Source: Chitinophagaceae bacterium (lineage in GTDB: Bacteria; Bacteroidota; Bacteroidia; Chitinophagales; Chitinophagaceae). From it: 12,521 bases of DNA. The notes beneath the pieces were generated by a model. It was given only the letters and a program-made list of their open reading frames with translations. It searched no databases and had not been told where the DNA came from. A program made the position numbers and the translations under genes. This document shows, piece by piece, positions 1 through 7,324 of the stretch (position 1 is its first letter; every line of letters begins with the position of its first letter). The stretch is from contig JAICHT010000083.1 in the NCBI GenBank assembly GCA_025924755.1, positions 1 to 12,521 of the forward strand. The letters run 5' to 3'.

Positions 1-1
1 G

Positions 2-385
2 CTAGCCGCTGTCAGCCTGCTGCGAACCAGTGGTGCATTTGACACGGTCATTAACGGGGTTAAATCTTTGTTTGCTGCTGCAGGTACTGACACTCGTTTT
101 GTTGATGCCTTGCCAACTGCGTTCATTCGTCCGTTAAGCGGCGGCGGAGCCCGCGGAATGATGGTAGATGCCATGAAAACTTTTGGTCCTGATTCTTTTG
201 TTGGCCGGCTTGCATCCATTATGCAGGGTGCTTCCGATACTACTTTTTATGTGATTGCCGTGTACTTTGGAGCCGTGTCTATTAAAAATACCCGGTATGC
301 AATAAGCTGCATGCTGCTGGCCGACATGGTTGGCATCCTGACTTCTATATTGCTATGCTATATGTTTTTTGGCGGAGCGGCCTAG
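2..385 (+). CDS. SpmB-like nucleoside-recognition (Gate) domain membrane protein, C-terminal fragment
   Basis: This is the last ~127 codons of an integral membrane protein whose start lies outside the window; the frame is open from base 2 to the TAG at 383-385. The fragment carries the pattern typical of the SpmB half of spore maturation proteins: an RPLSGGGARG segment, then GPDSFVGRLASIMQGASDTTFYV, then two hydrophobic segments ending in FFGGAA. In Bacteroidota SpmA and SpmB are commonly one fused protein, so the missing part is probably SpmA-like plus the first half of SpmB; that is inferred from family knowledge. These bacteria do not sporulate, so the name is historical and the substrate is unknown. 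Its stop is only 8 bp from the stop of the convergent OstA-like gene. Family assignment is fairly sure, function is not. Confidence 0.85.
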   Translation, partial: LAAVSLLRTSGAFDTVINGVKSLFAAAGTDTRFVDALPTAFIRPLSGGGARGMMVDAMKTFGPDSFVGRLASIMQGASDTTFYVIAVYFGAVSIKNTRYAISCMLLADMVGILTSILLCYMFFGGAA

Positions 386-393
386 GCATTTTA

Positions 394-1986
394 TTATTCA
401 AACAATTCGTATTTTGTTTTGGGCCGGCGGCTTTCATACCACTTAAAATTGGGCAGGCGCATTTTGCCCGGCGATTCTTTAGTAATAGGAGCGTAGGTGC
501 CTTTTACATCACTCCGTAATACTATTTTCGATAGATCCCCATCTGCAAAATAAATATCCATTATATCGCTCTGCGATTGATTGGTGCCGCTGTAGGTACT
601 GTCTGCATTTCTTATAAAGTAGATGGATTCCGCTGCACCTTTGGCACGTATAGAATCCATTACTCCTTCTTTAAAATAGCCGTCCATGCGAGTAGCCTTT
701 ATCTGGTTATACACACCTGGCTCTACCTGGCTTACCATAAAGCTGTTTTCAAATACTTTTATCTTGTCTGCCTTTTTGTTTTTAGTATACAGAAAAATGG
801 TGTCGCCTACTATCTGGCTGCCATGGCTCCATACTATGGGTGATTGAAACAGCCGGAATGTAGAATCTTTGAACGAATAAAATAAGCTGTCACTAACCGC
901 CTGTACCGAATCGGAAAAAATACGTACATGCCGAAAGGCTTCAAAATAGCGGTTTGTACTGTCTTCTGTAACTCCTTTTTTTAATTTTGGAGTCTTAGGG
1001 AGTGGTACTCGAGACTGTTTATATAGATCGGTAAGCCGCGCAGTAAAAAGAGTATCACCGGTAATGTAAATAGAATCTTTTTCCTGTCTTATAATCATCA
1101 GTGGCTTTTGTGTGGCTAAAAAAGCATTTGTTCTTTTATTGATAAAAATATCATTTGCCAATATGGTAAGCCCTTGTGCGGTATCCATTACTACACCGTG
1201 GCCCCTTATCTGCGCCACTCCGGCAGAATCATCGTTTGCAATTTCATCGCCAATTACCCGCAACGATTTATCTTCAATAGAAGTACGTTTGGTAAACTCT
1301 GAGTGCCCGGCACGGGTGTCATAATAACCTTCTGAAGTGCGTATGATGCGTTTGCTGGAATCTCGTATATAGGTGTCCGTTATAAACCGGGCAATTTGCG
1401 ATTCGGTGTTATAAAGCAGGGAATCGGTTTTCAGGTATATTGCCGGGTCTTTCAGCACCACATTTTGTTTAAAGTATACATCTCTTAAGTCGCCATAATA
1501 CACCCCTTCTTTGCTGGTTAGTACCGATTTTTTACTTACTACTTTGCCGCCGTTATTATATGTTCCTATTTTTGTATTTACGTCGTAATCAAGTTGCGGT
1601 GTAGTTAATACACCATGGCCATCGGTAAGTTTTACATTTCCGGTGAGGTGTGCCAGCTTTTTATTGGTGAGATATCTTAAGTAACTGGAGTAGATATTAA
1701 TAGTATCGTTGTCAATAATGTGCACATGACCAAAGGCTTCAAATACTTTCGAGGTTTGATTGATAACGCAACTATCACAATCAAAAAGCGTAGTGCCTTG
1801 CTTTAAGCGAACGCCTCCAACCAGGATTTGATATTCGGCAGTAGAATCTACCCTTCGGTATTCCAGCTTTTTTGCAGAAAGAATATCTACCCGGTGCAAC
1901 GTATCTGTAGCAGCAGGGGTTTGTGCCTGTGCCGAAGAAAAAAAATAGCAACAAAAAAAAGAAAGAATAAAAAAAGAGAGCTTCAT
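394..1986 (-). CDS. OstA/LptA-like periplasmic protein (LPS transport-related)
   Basis: A 530-residue protein with a Phe-rich signal peptide (about residues 1-21, ending SSAQAQ) and no later membrane segment, so it should be exported. The rest is a long run of short beta-strand repeats of the OstA/LptA (beta-jellyroll) type, such as GGVRLKQGTTLFDCDSC, FEAFGHVHI, LTGNVKLTDG, FEAFRHVRIFSDS and PIVWSHGSQIVGDTI. This matches the OstA-like N-domain family of Bacteroidota, which is several times longer than E. coli LptA (~185 aa). By homology it would help carry LPS across the periplasm to LptD, which is encoded ~2.3 kb away on the other strand. The start is the ATG that overlaps the MCE stop in TAATG, implying translational coupling. 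C70 and C73 form a CxxC pair within the first repeat. Three runs of 7-8 A lie in the signal-peptide codons. The exact role (LptA equivalent or an accessory) cannot be read from sequence. Confidence 0.87.
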   Translation of the reverse strand: MKLSFFILSFFCCYFFSSAQAQTPAATDTLHRVDILSAKKLEYRRVDSTAEYQILVGGVRLKQGTTLFDCDSCVINQTSKVFEAFGHVHIIDNDTINIYSSYLRYLTNKKLAHLTGNVKLTDGHGVLTTPQLDYDVNTKIGTYNNGGKVVSKKSVLTSKEGVYYGDLRDVYFKQNVVLKDPAIYLKTDSLLYNTESQIARFITDTYIRDSSKRIIRTSEGYYDTRAGHSEFTKRTSIEDKSLRVIGDEIANDDSAGVAQIRGHGVVMDTAQGLTILANDIFINKRTNAFLATQKPLMIIRQEKDSIYITGDTLFTARLTDLYKQSRVPLPKTPKLKKGVTEDSTNRYFEAFRHVRIFSDSVQAVSDSLFYSFKDSTFRLFQSPIVWSHGSQIVGDTIFLYTKNKKADKIKVFENSFMVSQVEPGVYNQIKATRMDGYFKEGVMDSIRAKGAAESIYFIRNADSTYSGTNQSQSDIMDIYFADGDLSKIVLRSDVKGTYAPITKESPGKMRLPNFKWYESRRPKTKYELFE

Positions 1987-2999
1987 TACTTGATGCTTAC
2001 GGGAACTGTGTCCTTTGCCAATGGTGAAGTTAATGGCTCGCCTTTTGTTTTGCCGCCAAAAACAGAAATATTAACGTAGCGTTTTGGATGCAGACGTACG
2101 TCATCAAGTAATATTTCCAATCCCAAAGTTGCTTTATCAAGTTGGTCGTACAATTTGCGGTCGTTCATTAATAATCCTAACGTGCCTTTATTGGTACTGA
2201 ACCGGCCTACCATATTTTTTACCTGGTTTGCTGTTCCCTTTAATTCGTTAATGGTTCCTTCCAAAGCCGCAACGGTTTCCTGTATTCTCGAGTTGGCCAA
2301 ATTATTAGTGGCTATTTCCACATTGCGGATGGTTTGCGTTATAGCATCATTGTTTTTAGCGAGGTTGCCTGTTATTGCATTTACATTGGCTAATGATTTA
2401 CCTAACACATCTGATTGTGTAGTTAACAATTGTTGCAATCGGGCAGAAGATAAAGAAAGGTTGGCAATTAGCGATTGTATATTGCCATTGGTTTTAGGAT
2501 CAAAAATATGATTGATGCCGCCGATAGTATACCGAAGCGAATCCAATGTTTCATTTACCAGCGTCATAGTAGGCGCTAACTGTGCTTTTAAATTAGAAAT
2601 CAATCCCTGGTCTAATCTGGTTGAAATAGTATCGCCCGATTTAAAAAAAGTATTTGAAGTTCCTTTTTCAATGGTCACAAATGCAGCTCCCACCAACGAA
2701 CCATCAATAAATGCCACGGAATTATTAGGAATATTAAGTTCCCGGTCAAGATGGATTTCCACTAAAATACTATTCACTTCTTTATCGGTAGGTGAATAAT
2801 TATAAACCGTACCAACGGGTAGCCCATTAATTTTTACACGGTTGGATTTTTCGAGTGTACCTAAATTTTTAAAAACTGCGTAAAGGACGGGGCTTTTCCG
2901 AAAAATGCTTTTTCCTTTTAAAAAATTAAAACCTATTATTAATATTAAGATAGCAGAGAGAGCAAGAATGCCAACCTTAACTTCATTTTTTATCTTCAT
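1986..2999 (-). CDS. MCE / MlaD-family lipid transport protein
   Basis: A 337-residue protein with the usual MCE architecture. It has a short cytoplasmic N-terminus (MKIKNEVKVG), one membrane helix at about residues 9-26, and an MCE domain at about 35-115 containing the typical VKINGLPVGTV and NSVAFIDGSLVGAAFVTIEKG segments. An Asn/Leu-rich helical or coiled-coil region follows (about 130-290). The end, LLDDVRLHPKRYVNISVFGGK, resembles that of Bacteroidota MCE proteins. MCE proteins are the substrate-binding periplasmic parts of lipid ABC transporters (MlaFEDB type), anchored in the inner membrane. No permease or ATPase of that system is encoded in this window, so its partners must be elsewhere. 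It is the first gene of a tightly coupled pair with the OstA-like gene (one-base overlap), which suggests the two products are made together for outer-membrane lipid or LPS handling. Confidence 0.92.
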   Translation of the reverse strand: MKIKNEVKVGILALSAILILIIGFNFLKGKSIFRKSPVLYAVFKNLGTLEKSNRVKINGLPVGTVYNYSPTDKEVNSILVEIHLDRELNIPNNSVAFIDGSLVGAAFVTIEKGTSNTFFKSGDTISTRLDQGLISNLKAQLAPTMTLVNETLDSLRYTIGGINHIFDPKTNGNIQSLIANLSLSSARLQQLLTTQSDVLGKSLANVNAITGNLAKNNDAITQTIRNVEIATNNLANSRIQETVAALEGTINELKGTANQVKNMVGRFSTNKGTLGLLMNDRKLYDQLDKATLGLEILLDDVRLHPKRYVNISVFGGKTKGEPLTSPLAKDTVPVSIK

Positions 3000-3042
3000 G
3001 CATTAGTGTTTACTACCGTTGTAACATTCTTTTAATTGGAAG

Positions 3043-3068
3043 CAAAGTAACAAATTATTTTTTCCAAA
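3043..3068 (-). promoter_or_regulatory. Possible Bacteroidota promoter for the MCE / OstA-like gene pair
   Basis: On the minus strand, in the 139-bp gap upstream of the MCE gene, a TTTG (3065-3068) is followed after 14 bases by TTACTTTG (3043-3050). This resembles the Bacteroidota primary sigma consensus TTTG / TAnnTTTG, with T in place of A at the second base of the -7 box and a spacer a few bases shorter than usual. The ATG would lie about 40 bases downstream. It would allow expression separate from the amidase. Weak sequence-only evidence. Confidence 0.3.
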
Positions 3069-3138
3069 GCGCTACTTAATTAAGTTGAATATAGCCTCTT
3101 AAAAAAATCGTACCATTGGTAGAAACATTCTAATGATG

Positions 3139-4161
3139 CTATTTCCTGGCACTTTTGTGTTCGTCTGCTTCAATAGCTTGTAAAAAAGGGTAAGCGTTAT
3201 TGCCGGTACTATTTAAACCTGTGGTTTGCGAACCCGATGAAATCTGACGTTTTTCCAACCAGGCAATGTAATTTTTTACTGCATTGGTTATGCAATCGGC
3301 AATTTCCTGCTGGCCGGACGGGCTGTTTAAATAATCTTCTTCCTGCGGATTGGTAATGAAACCGGTTTCTACCAAAATACTTGGCATAGCCGTAGCCTGC
3401 AGCACCCATATACCTACCTGGCGCTGGTGCGGACCGCCACTAATACGGCCTACTTTTGCAAATTGCTCTTCTACCATACCGGCCAAAGTAGCACTGCGTT
3501 TTGCAAATTGCTGTGTTTTTAATAACGACAGGGCGGTAAACTCGGGTGAGTTTGGATCAATGTCTCCATATTTTTGTTGATAGTCATCTTCTGCAAGCAT
3601 AGGTGCATTTTCACGAACGGCTACTTCTTTATCTTCACTCTTGTGAGCACCCCAAATGTAGGTTTGGGTGCCTTTTTCGCTGGTGTTGGGTGTTTCATAA
3701 TAATGATATTGCGGAATTTTTTTTACTACTCTCTTTTTGTGCTTGCCTTTGCCGGTATAATAAACTTCAGATCGGTATCCCACAAATTCTCTGTGCTGAA
3801 TGGGTGGCATGGCATTTACGTGAATAGATATAAAAAGATCGCCCCTGTTTTGGTTAGCAATATTGGCCCGTTCCTTCAGGTCTACTATATATTTATCTTT
3901 CCGCGTTTCTACTATTTTTATATTGGGTAATTCATTGGAAATCTCTGCTACCAGTTTTTTTTCTACGGCAAGGCAAATATCATCTTCATACGAGTAGCTT
4001 CCTTTAGCGCCGTTGTAGCCGCCATTGGGCTGAATACCGTGACCGGCATCAATAATAATAGTACGAACAGGTTGTTGAGGCGGTTCGGTCTTTTTTAAAA
4101 AAGAAGTAAATAGTGTAATAGAGGAGATGCCACAAAGAATTAGCAGTGTTTTCTTCAGCAT
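3139..4161 (-). CDS. N-acetylmuramoyl-L-alanine amidase (Amidase_3 family)
   Basis: A 340-residue exported or membrane-anchored cell-wall hydrolase; residues ~5-21 are a hydrophobic signal or anchor segment. The Amidase_3 zinc site is complete: H41 in IIIDAGHG, E59 in the SYSYEDD segment, H114 in FISIHVNA, and the catalytic Glu E265 in SILVETGFITN. The enzyme cuts the bond between N-acetylmuramic acid and the peptide stem of peptidoglycan, usually for daughter-cell separation. Between H114 and the C-terminal catalytic part lies a long insertion (about 120-235). It includes a basic stretch (KGKHKKRVVKK) and a likely helical segment around GAHKSEDKEVAVRENA. In AmiB/AmiC-type enzymes a helix at this place blocks the active site until an activator binds, so self-inhibition is a reasonable inference. 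It is divergent from lptD and upstream of the MCE / OstA-like pair on the same strand. Family is certain; regulation is inferred. Confidence 0.95.
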   Translation of the reverse strand: MLKKTLLILCGISSITLFTSFLKKTEPPQQPVRTIIIDAGHGIQPNGGYNGAKGSYSYEDDICLAVEKKLVAEISNELPNIKIVETRKDKYIVDLKERANIANQNRGDLFISIHVNAMPPIQHREFVGYRSEVYYTGKGKHKKRVVKKIPQYHYYETPNTSEKGTQTYIWGAHKSEDKEVAVRENAPMLAEDDYQQKYGDIDPNSPEFTALSLLKTQQFAKRSATLAGMVEEQFAKVGRISGGPHQRQVGIWVLQATAMPSILVETGFITNPQEEDYLNSPSGQQEIADCITNAVKNYIAWLEKRQISSGSQTTGLNSTGNNAYPFLQAIEADEHKSARK

Positions 4162-4237
4162 ATCAGATTTTTATTGAACGGTTATTATAATCTTCACAAT
4201 TCATTTATGCCTTAACAATTATTTTTGTTTACGGCTT

Positions 4238-6949
4238 ATGATGAGTGAACACAAATTTAAATTAAAAAAATTCATTTTTACTTCTGTTAGTATCATAATT
4301 GTTTGTGTTATAACGCTACACAGCGAAGCCCATCGTACTATTCCTTTACATATTTACAGCACTTTAACATCTGATACCGTTAAGCCCATTCGCCACGATT
4401 CTTTACCAGCACATACAACTAATGACACCATACCTTCCGGCATTGATACGCTTCCTGCTACACAAAAAATAGACACCTTTTCATTAAAGATGGCTAAGGA
4501 TACGTTGGAAGGGCCGGTTAATTATGAAGCCCAGGACAGCGCTGTTATATTAGTGAAGAATAAAACTATATTACTTTATGGTAAAACCAAAACCAATTAC
4601 AAAGATATTAAGCTGACCGCCCCACAAGTAGAGCTAAACCAGGAAACTAATATCCTAACTGCTATTAACAGCAAAGACAGTTTGGGCGATGTGCTTACCC
4701 GTGCCCGGTTTGAACAAGGTGCCAACCAATTTGAAAGCGATACCATACAATTTAATTTCAAAACTCAAAAAGGCTTAACCAAAAATACATTTACCCAGCA
4801 GAGTGAAATGTTTGTGCAGGGCGAAGCGATAAAAAAAGTAAATGCCAATACGGTATTTATAAAGCGGGCGCGGATGACTACCTGCGATTATGATGTGCCG
4901 CACTTTGCCTTTGTAGCCAACAAGGTAAAAATGATCAATAATAAAGTAGCCATTACCGGCCCGGTACACCCGGAGTTTGAAGGAGTGCCTATACCTATCT
5001 ACTTGCCTTTTGGTTATTTCCCGCTGAGCCAGGGGCGGCACTCAGGCTTTTTGCCACCGCAGTTTACCGTAAACCAGGATTTTGGTTTAGGGTTGGAAGG
5101 GCTGGGGTATTATAAAGTACTCAGTGATAATTTTGATGCAACCATCCGCGGAAACATTTATTCATATGGCGGTTGGAATATGAATTTTACACCCAGCTAC
5201 CGGGTACGGTACAAATACAATGGTACTTTAAATTTAAGCATTCAACATACTAAATTTAATTTCAAAGGCGACCCGGATTATAATCTGGTAAAAACATTTT
5301 TTGTTTCCTGGAGCCATACGGTAGATCAACGGGCACGGCCGGGTACTTCTTTTTCGGCTAATGTAAATGCCGGTTCCACCAAATACAATCAGTACATCCC
5401 CAACAATCCGGTTAGAAATTTTCAAAACCAGTTGAGTTCTTCTATTGCCTATTCTAAAACCTGGGTAGGCAAGCCTTACAACTTAACCCTTAGTGCTAAT
5501 CATAACCAAAATAATTATTCGCATCTTATAAATATTATATTACCGGATGCTGGTTTTACTGTAAGTACCGTATATCCGTTTCAACGAAAAGAATCCGTAG
5601 GCACACCCAAGTGGTACGAAAAACTAGGCATTGGATATAATGGTACTTTCCGTAACGAGGTTTCTTTTTATGATACCGCGCAGGTAAAGCTCAATAGAAT
5701 TTTTGATACACTTCAGTGGGGCGTACAACACCGCATACCCATCAGCCTTTCCCTGCCTCCAGTTGGCCCGTTTCTCATAGCACCATCTATTTCTTATCAA
5801 GAACAGTGGCTGGGAAGTAAATTCAGGCATACCTGGGACCAAAATTCGAAAAAACTGGATACTACTATTCAAAAAGGTATTTATACCGACAGGCAACTGG
5901 CTTTTGGTGTGGGGGTTAATACTGCTTTATATGGAACCTATCAATTTAAGCATTCCCGTATTATTGCTATCCGGCATGTGATTCGTCCTACTTTCAGCTT
6001 AAATTATAAACCCGATTTATCGAAAGCGCACTATTATTCCACGCAGGTAGATTCGTTTGGCAACCGGCAATCTTTTTCTGAGTTTCAGGGATCGCTGTTC
6101 AGTGGTTTTCCGGGTGGCAGATTTGGTGGCGTTTCTTTCGGATTGGATAATAACCTGGAGATGAAACTGCGTTCCAAAAAAGATACAGGCGCCAACGCCA
6201 TAAAAAAAGTAAGGTTAATAGACGGTTTTGGCTTTAACGGCAGTTATAATTTTATTGCAGATTCGTTTAAGTTGCAGCCATTCAACTTTTATTTACGCAG
6301 TACGCTGTTTGAAAAAATAAACTTAACCGCTGCTGCCAATGTAGATCCATATGAAACGAATAGCCAGGGTTTTAATGTAGACCGGTATATGTGGGAAGGC
6401 AACCGTTTCAGCTTAGGTCGTTTAACCAGCGGAAGCATATCGCTTTCTACCGATTTTAAAAGTAAACCTAAAGATCCGTCAAAGGAACCTGCCAATAATA
6501 CGCCCGGTTCAAATCTGCCACAGGTAAATGATCCGTTGTTAATGGCCGATCAGCAACGCTTATTAGATTATATGCGCCGCAACCCGGCAGAGTTTGTGGA
6601 TTTTAATATTCCATGGTCTGTCAGCTTATCGTATTCCCTTTATTTCAGCAAGCATTTTACCAGCAACTATAACGGCTTTCAAACGGAAGTAAACTCCAAT
6701 CTTACCTTTAATGGTAGTTTCAGCCTTACGCCAAAATGGAATTTCAGTACCAATGGTTATTACGATTTTAAAACATTTAAGCTGCAAACTTTTACGATGT
6801 CTATATCCAGGGAGATGCATTGCTGGCAAATGTCAATTGGTGTAACGCCTATTGGGCAGTATCGCTATTTCAATATCACCATCAACCCAAGGTCTTCTAT
6901 ATTGCAGGATTTGCGGGTAAACCGTACCCGGTATTTTTACAATTATTAA
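4238..6949 (+). CDS. lptD: LPS-assembly protein LptD (Bacteroidota type)
   Basis: A 903-residue outer-membrane protein. Residues ~11-31 are a signal peptide, followed by a Thr/Pro/Asp-rich linker (to ~90). An OstA-like N-domain spans about 95-240. The junction segment PIYLPFGYFPLSQGRHSGFLPPQF (about 253-276) is the hallmark where the LptD beta-barrel starts. The rest is a large barrel of alternating aromatic strands ending RTRYFYNY, whose terminal aromatic residue suits recognition by BAM. A Pro/Asn-rich loop (about 740-786) interrupts the barrel. LptD with LptE places LPS in the outer leaflet; LptE is not recognisable here. The mature protein has only two cysteines, C216 in TTCD and C862 in MHCW, at positions corresponding to the N-domain and C-terminal cysteines of E. 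coli LptD. Two adjacent ATGs can serve as start; I took the first. It is divergent from the amidase across 76 bp. Confidence 0.93.
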   Translation: MMSEHKFKLKKFIFTSVSIIIVCVITLHSEAHRTIPLHIYSTLTSDTVKPIRHDSLPAHTTNDTIPSGIDTLPATQKIDTFSLKMAKDTLEGPVNYEAQDSAVILVKNKTILLYGKTKTNYKDIKLTAPQVELNQETNILTAINSKDSLGDVLTRARFEQGANQFESDTIQFNFKTQKGLTKNTFTQQSEMFVQGEAIKKVNANTVFIKRARMTTCDYDVPHFAFVANKVKMINNKVAITGPVHPEFEGVPIPIYLPFGYFPLSQGRHSGFLPPQFTVNQDFGLGLEGLGYYKVLSDNFDATIRGNIYSYGGWNMNFTPSYRVRYKYNGTLNLSIQHTKFNFKGDPDYNLVKTFFVSWSHTVDQRARPGTSFSANVNAGSTKYNQYIPNNPVRNFQNQLSSSIAYSKTWVGKPYNLTLSANHNQNNYSHLINIILPDAGFTVSTVYPFQRKESVGTPKWYEKLGIGYNGTFRNEVSFYDTAQVKLNRIFDTLQWGVQHRIPISLSLPPVGPFLIAPSISYQEQWLGSKFRHTWDQNSKKLDTTIQKGIYTDRQLAFGVGVNTALYGTYQFKHSRIIAIRHVIRPTFSLNYKPDLSKAHYYSTQVDSFGNRQSFSEFQGSLFSGFPGGRFGGVSFGLDNNLEMKLRSKKDTGANAIKKVRLIDGFGFNGSYNFIADSFKLQPFNFYLRSTLFEKINLTAAANVDPYETNSQGFNVDRYMWEGNRFSLGRLTSGSISLSTDFKSKPKDPSKEPANNTPGSNLPQVNDPLLMADQQRLLDYMRRNPAEFVDFNIPWSVSLSYSLYFSKHFTSNYNGFQTEVNSNLTFNGSFSLTPKWNFSTNGYYDFKTFKLQTFTMSISREMHCWQMSIGVTPIGQYRYFNITINPRSSILQDLRVNRTRYFYNY

Positions 6950-7115
6950 TTTACCTAAGGTGAATTCAAGTTCTGGTAAAAGAATTCTTATTGATACTTT
7001 TTTAGTTGATTGGCTTCTTTCAAGATTTAATAAATAAATAAAGTAACTGTGAAGATTAATCTAAAATTATTTGTGTATGTGAGCGGATCATGCTAATTTA
7101 GTCCACCGAATTTCA

Positions 7116-7136
7116 GGGCGTTAACGATTGCTTGCT
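7116..7136 (-). repeat. 21-bp direct repeat, copy A (decayed unit)
   Basis: The bases 7116-7136 match 7271-7291 at 20 of 21 positions; the shared core is AACGATTGCTTGCT and the single difference is T/C at the sixth base (7121 versus 7276). Read on the minus strand, similarity extends further. A TATTAAG lies 8 bases upstream (10 in copy B), and downstream the copy reads GCCCTGAAATTCGGTGGACT where copy B has its terminator hairpin. The hairpin and T-run are lost here, so this looks like a degraded duplicate. Confidence 0.75.
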
Positions 7137-7150
7137 TCCAGATACTTAAT

Positions 7151-7190
7151 AAAAGATAGATGAAAAGATTATTGCTTTTCTCTATCTTTT
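7151..7190 (+). terminator. AT-rich imperfect hairpin, possible lptD-side terminator
   Basis: AAAAGATAG (7151-7159) pairs with CTATCTTTT (7182-7190), and inside it GAAAAG (7162-7167) pairs with CTTTTC (7175-7180) around a 7-base loop. That gives 15 base pairs broken by a 2/1 internal loop. It is followed on the plus strand by a T-rich tract (TTTTTCTTTTAG), so it could end the lptD transcript about 200 bases past its stop. Outside it, CTTCCAG (7135-7141) and CTGGAAG (7213-7219) could extend the structure. Low GC makes efficient termination uncertain; it could instead be part of a structured RNA. Confidence 0.45.
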
Positions 7191-7246
7191 TCTTTTAGTA
7201 ATACCACAAAAGCTGGAAGGTATATAAACACTTTACATTTTACAAT

Positions 7247-7274
7247 AAAAAAGCCCACTGTAGAAACAGCGGGC
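7247..7274 (-). terminator. Rho-independent terminator on the minus strand
   Basis: Read on the minus strand, GCCCGCTG (7274-7267), loop TTTCTA, then CAGTGGGC (7260-7253) form an 8-bp GC-rich stem with one G-U wobble, followed directly by six T (7252-7247). In plus orientation the wobble becomes an A/C mismatch and there is no T-run, so it acts on minus transcripts. It lies ~270 bases past the acyltransferase stop and ~50 bases past the promoter-like boxes at 7325-7351. It may end either the acyltransferase mRNA or a separate small RNA. Confidence 0.8.
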
Positions 7275-7291
7275 GCTAACGATTGCTTGCT
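7271..7291 (-). repeat. 21-bp direct repeat, copy B (intact unit)
   Basis: Second copy of the element at 7116-7136, 155 bp away in the same orientation, with one mismatch in 21. Its GGGC end (minus-strand GCCC) forms the first four bases of the terminator stem. The element therefore spans the presumed unpaired region and the start of the hairpin of the candidate small RNA. Confidence 0.75.
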
Positions 7292-7324
7292 ATATGAAAT
7301 TCTTAATATTATGTACTTGGTACA

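Larger units (their letters stand above)
7247..7319 (-). ncRNA. Candidate small RNA (~73 nt) bounded by promoter-like boxes and terminator
   Basis: Minus-strand promoter-like boxes at 7325-7351 predict a transcription start near 7319, and the strong terminator ends at about 7247. The ~73-nt product has no start codon or reading frame. It would consist of an unpaired 5' half containing AGCAAGCAATCG and the terminator hairpin at the 3' end, a layout common for trans-acting regulatory RNAs. Part of the unit recurs in decayed form at 7116-7136. I do not recognise it as 6S, tmRNA, RNase P or SRP RNA. The alternative is a 3'-UTR fragment of the acyltransferase mRNA. The call rests on sequence layout alone. 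Confidence 0.4.

Noticed and set aside
3090..3125. TACCATTGGTA palindrome next to a seven-A run as an amidase terminator on the minus strand
   Set aside because: The palindrome has too short a centre to form a stable loop; allowing a loop leaves only three base pairs.
4162..4237. TATTTTTG (4220-4227) as an lptD promoter -7 box in the divergent gap
   Set aside because: It matches TAnnTTTG, but there is no TTTG/TTG box at the right distance upstream, and the predicted start would leave only a few bases of leader before the ATG. The gap must hold promoters for both lptD and the amidase, but I cannot place them.
6962..6987. Two GAATTC sites 20 bp apart as an lptD terminator or operator
   Set aside because: The sites are self-palindromic and the flanks barely extend the pairing; no T-run follows, so chance is enough to explain them.
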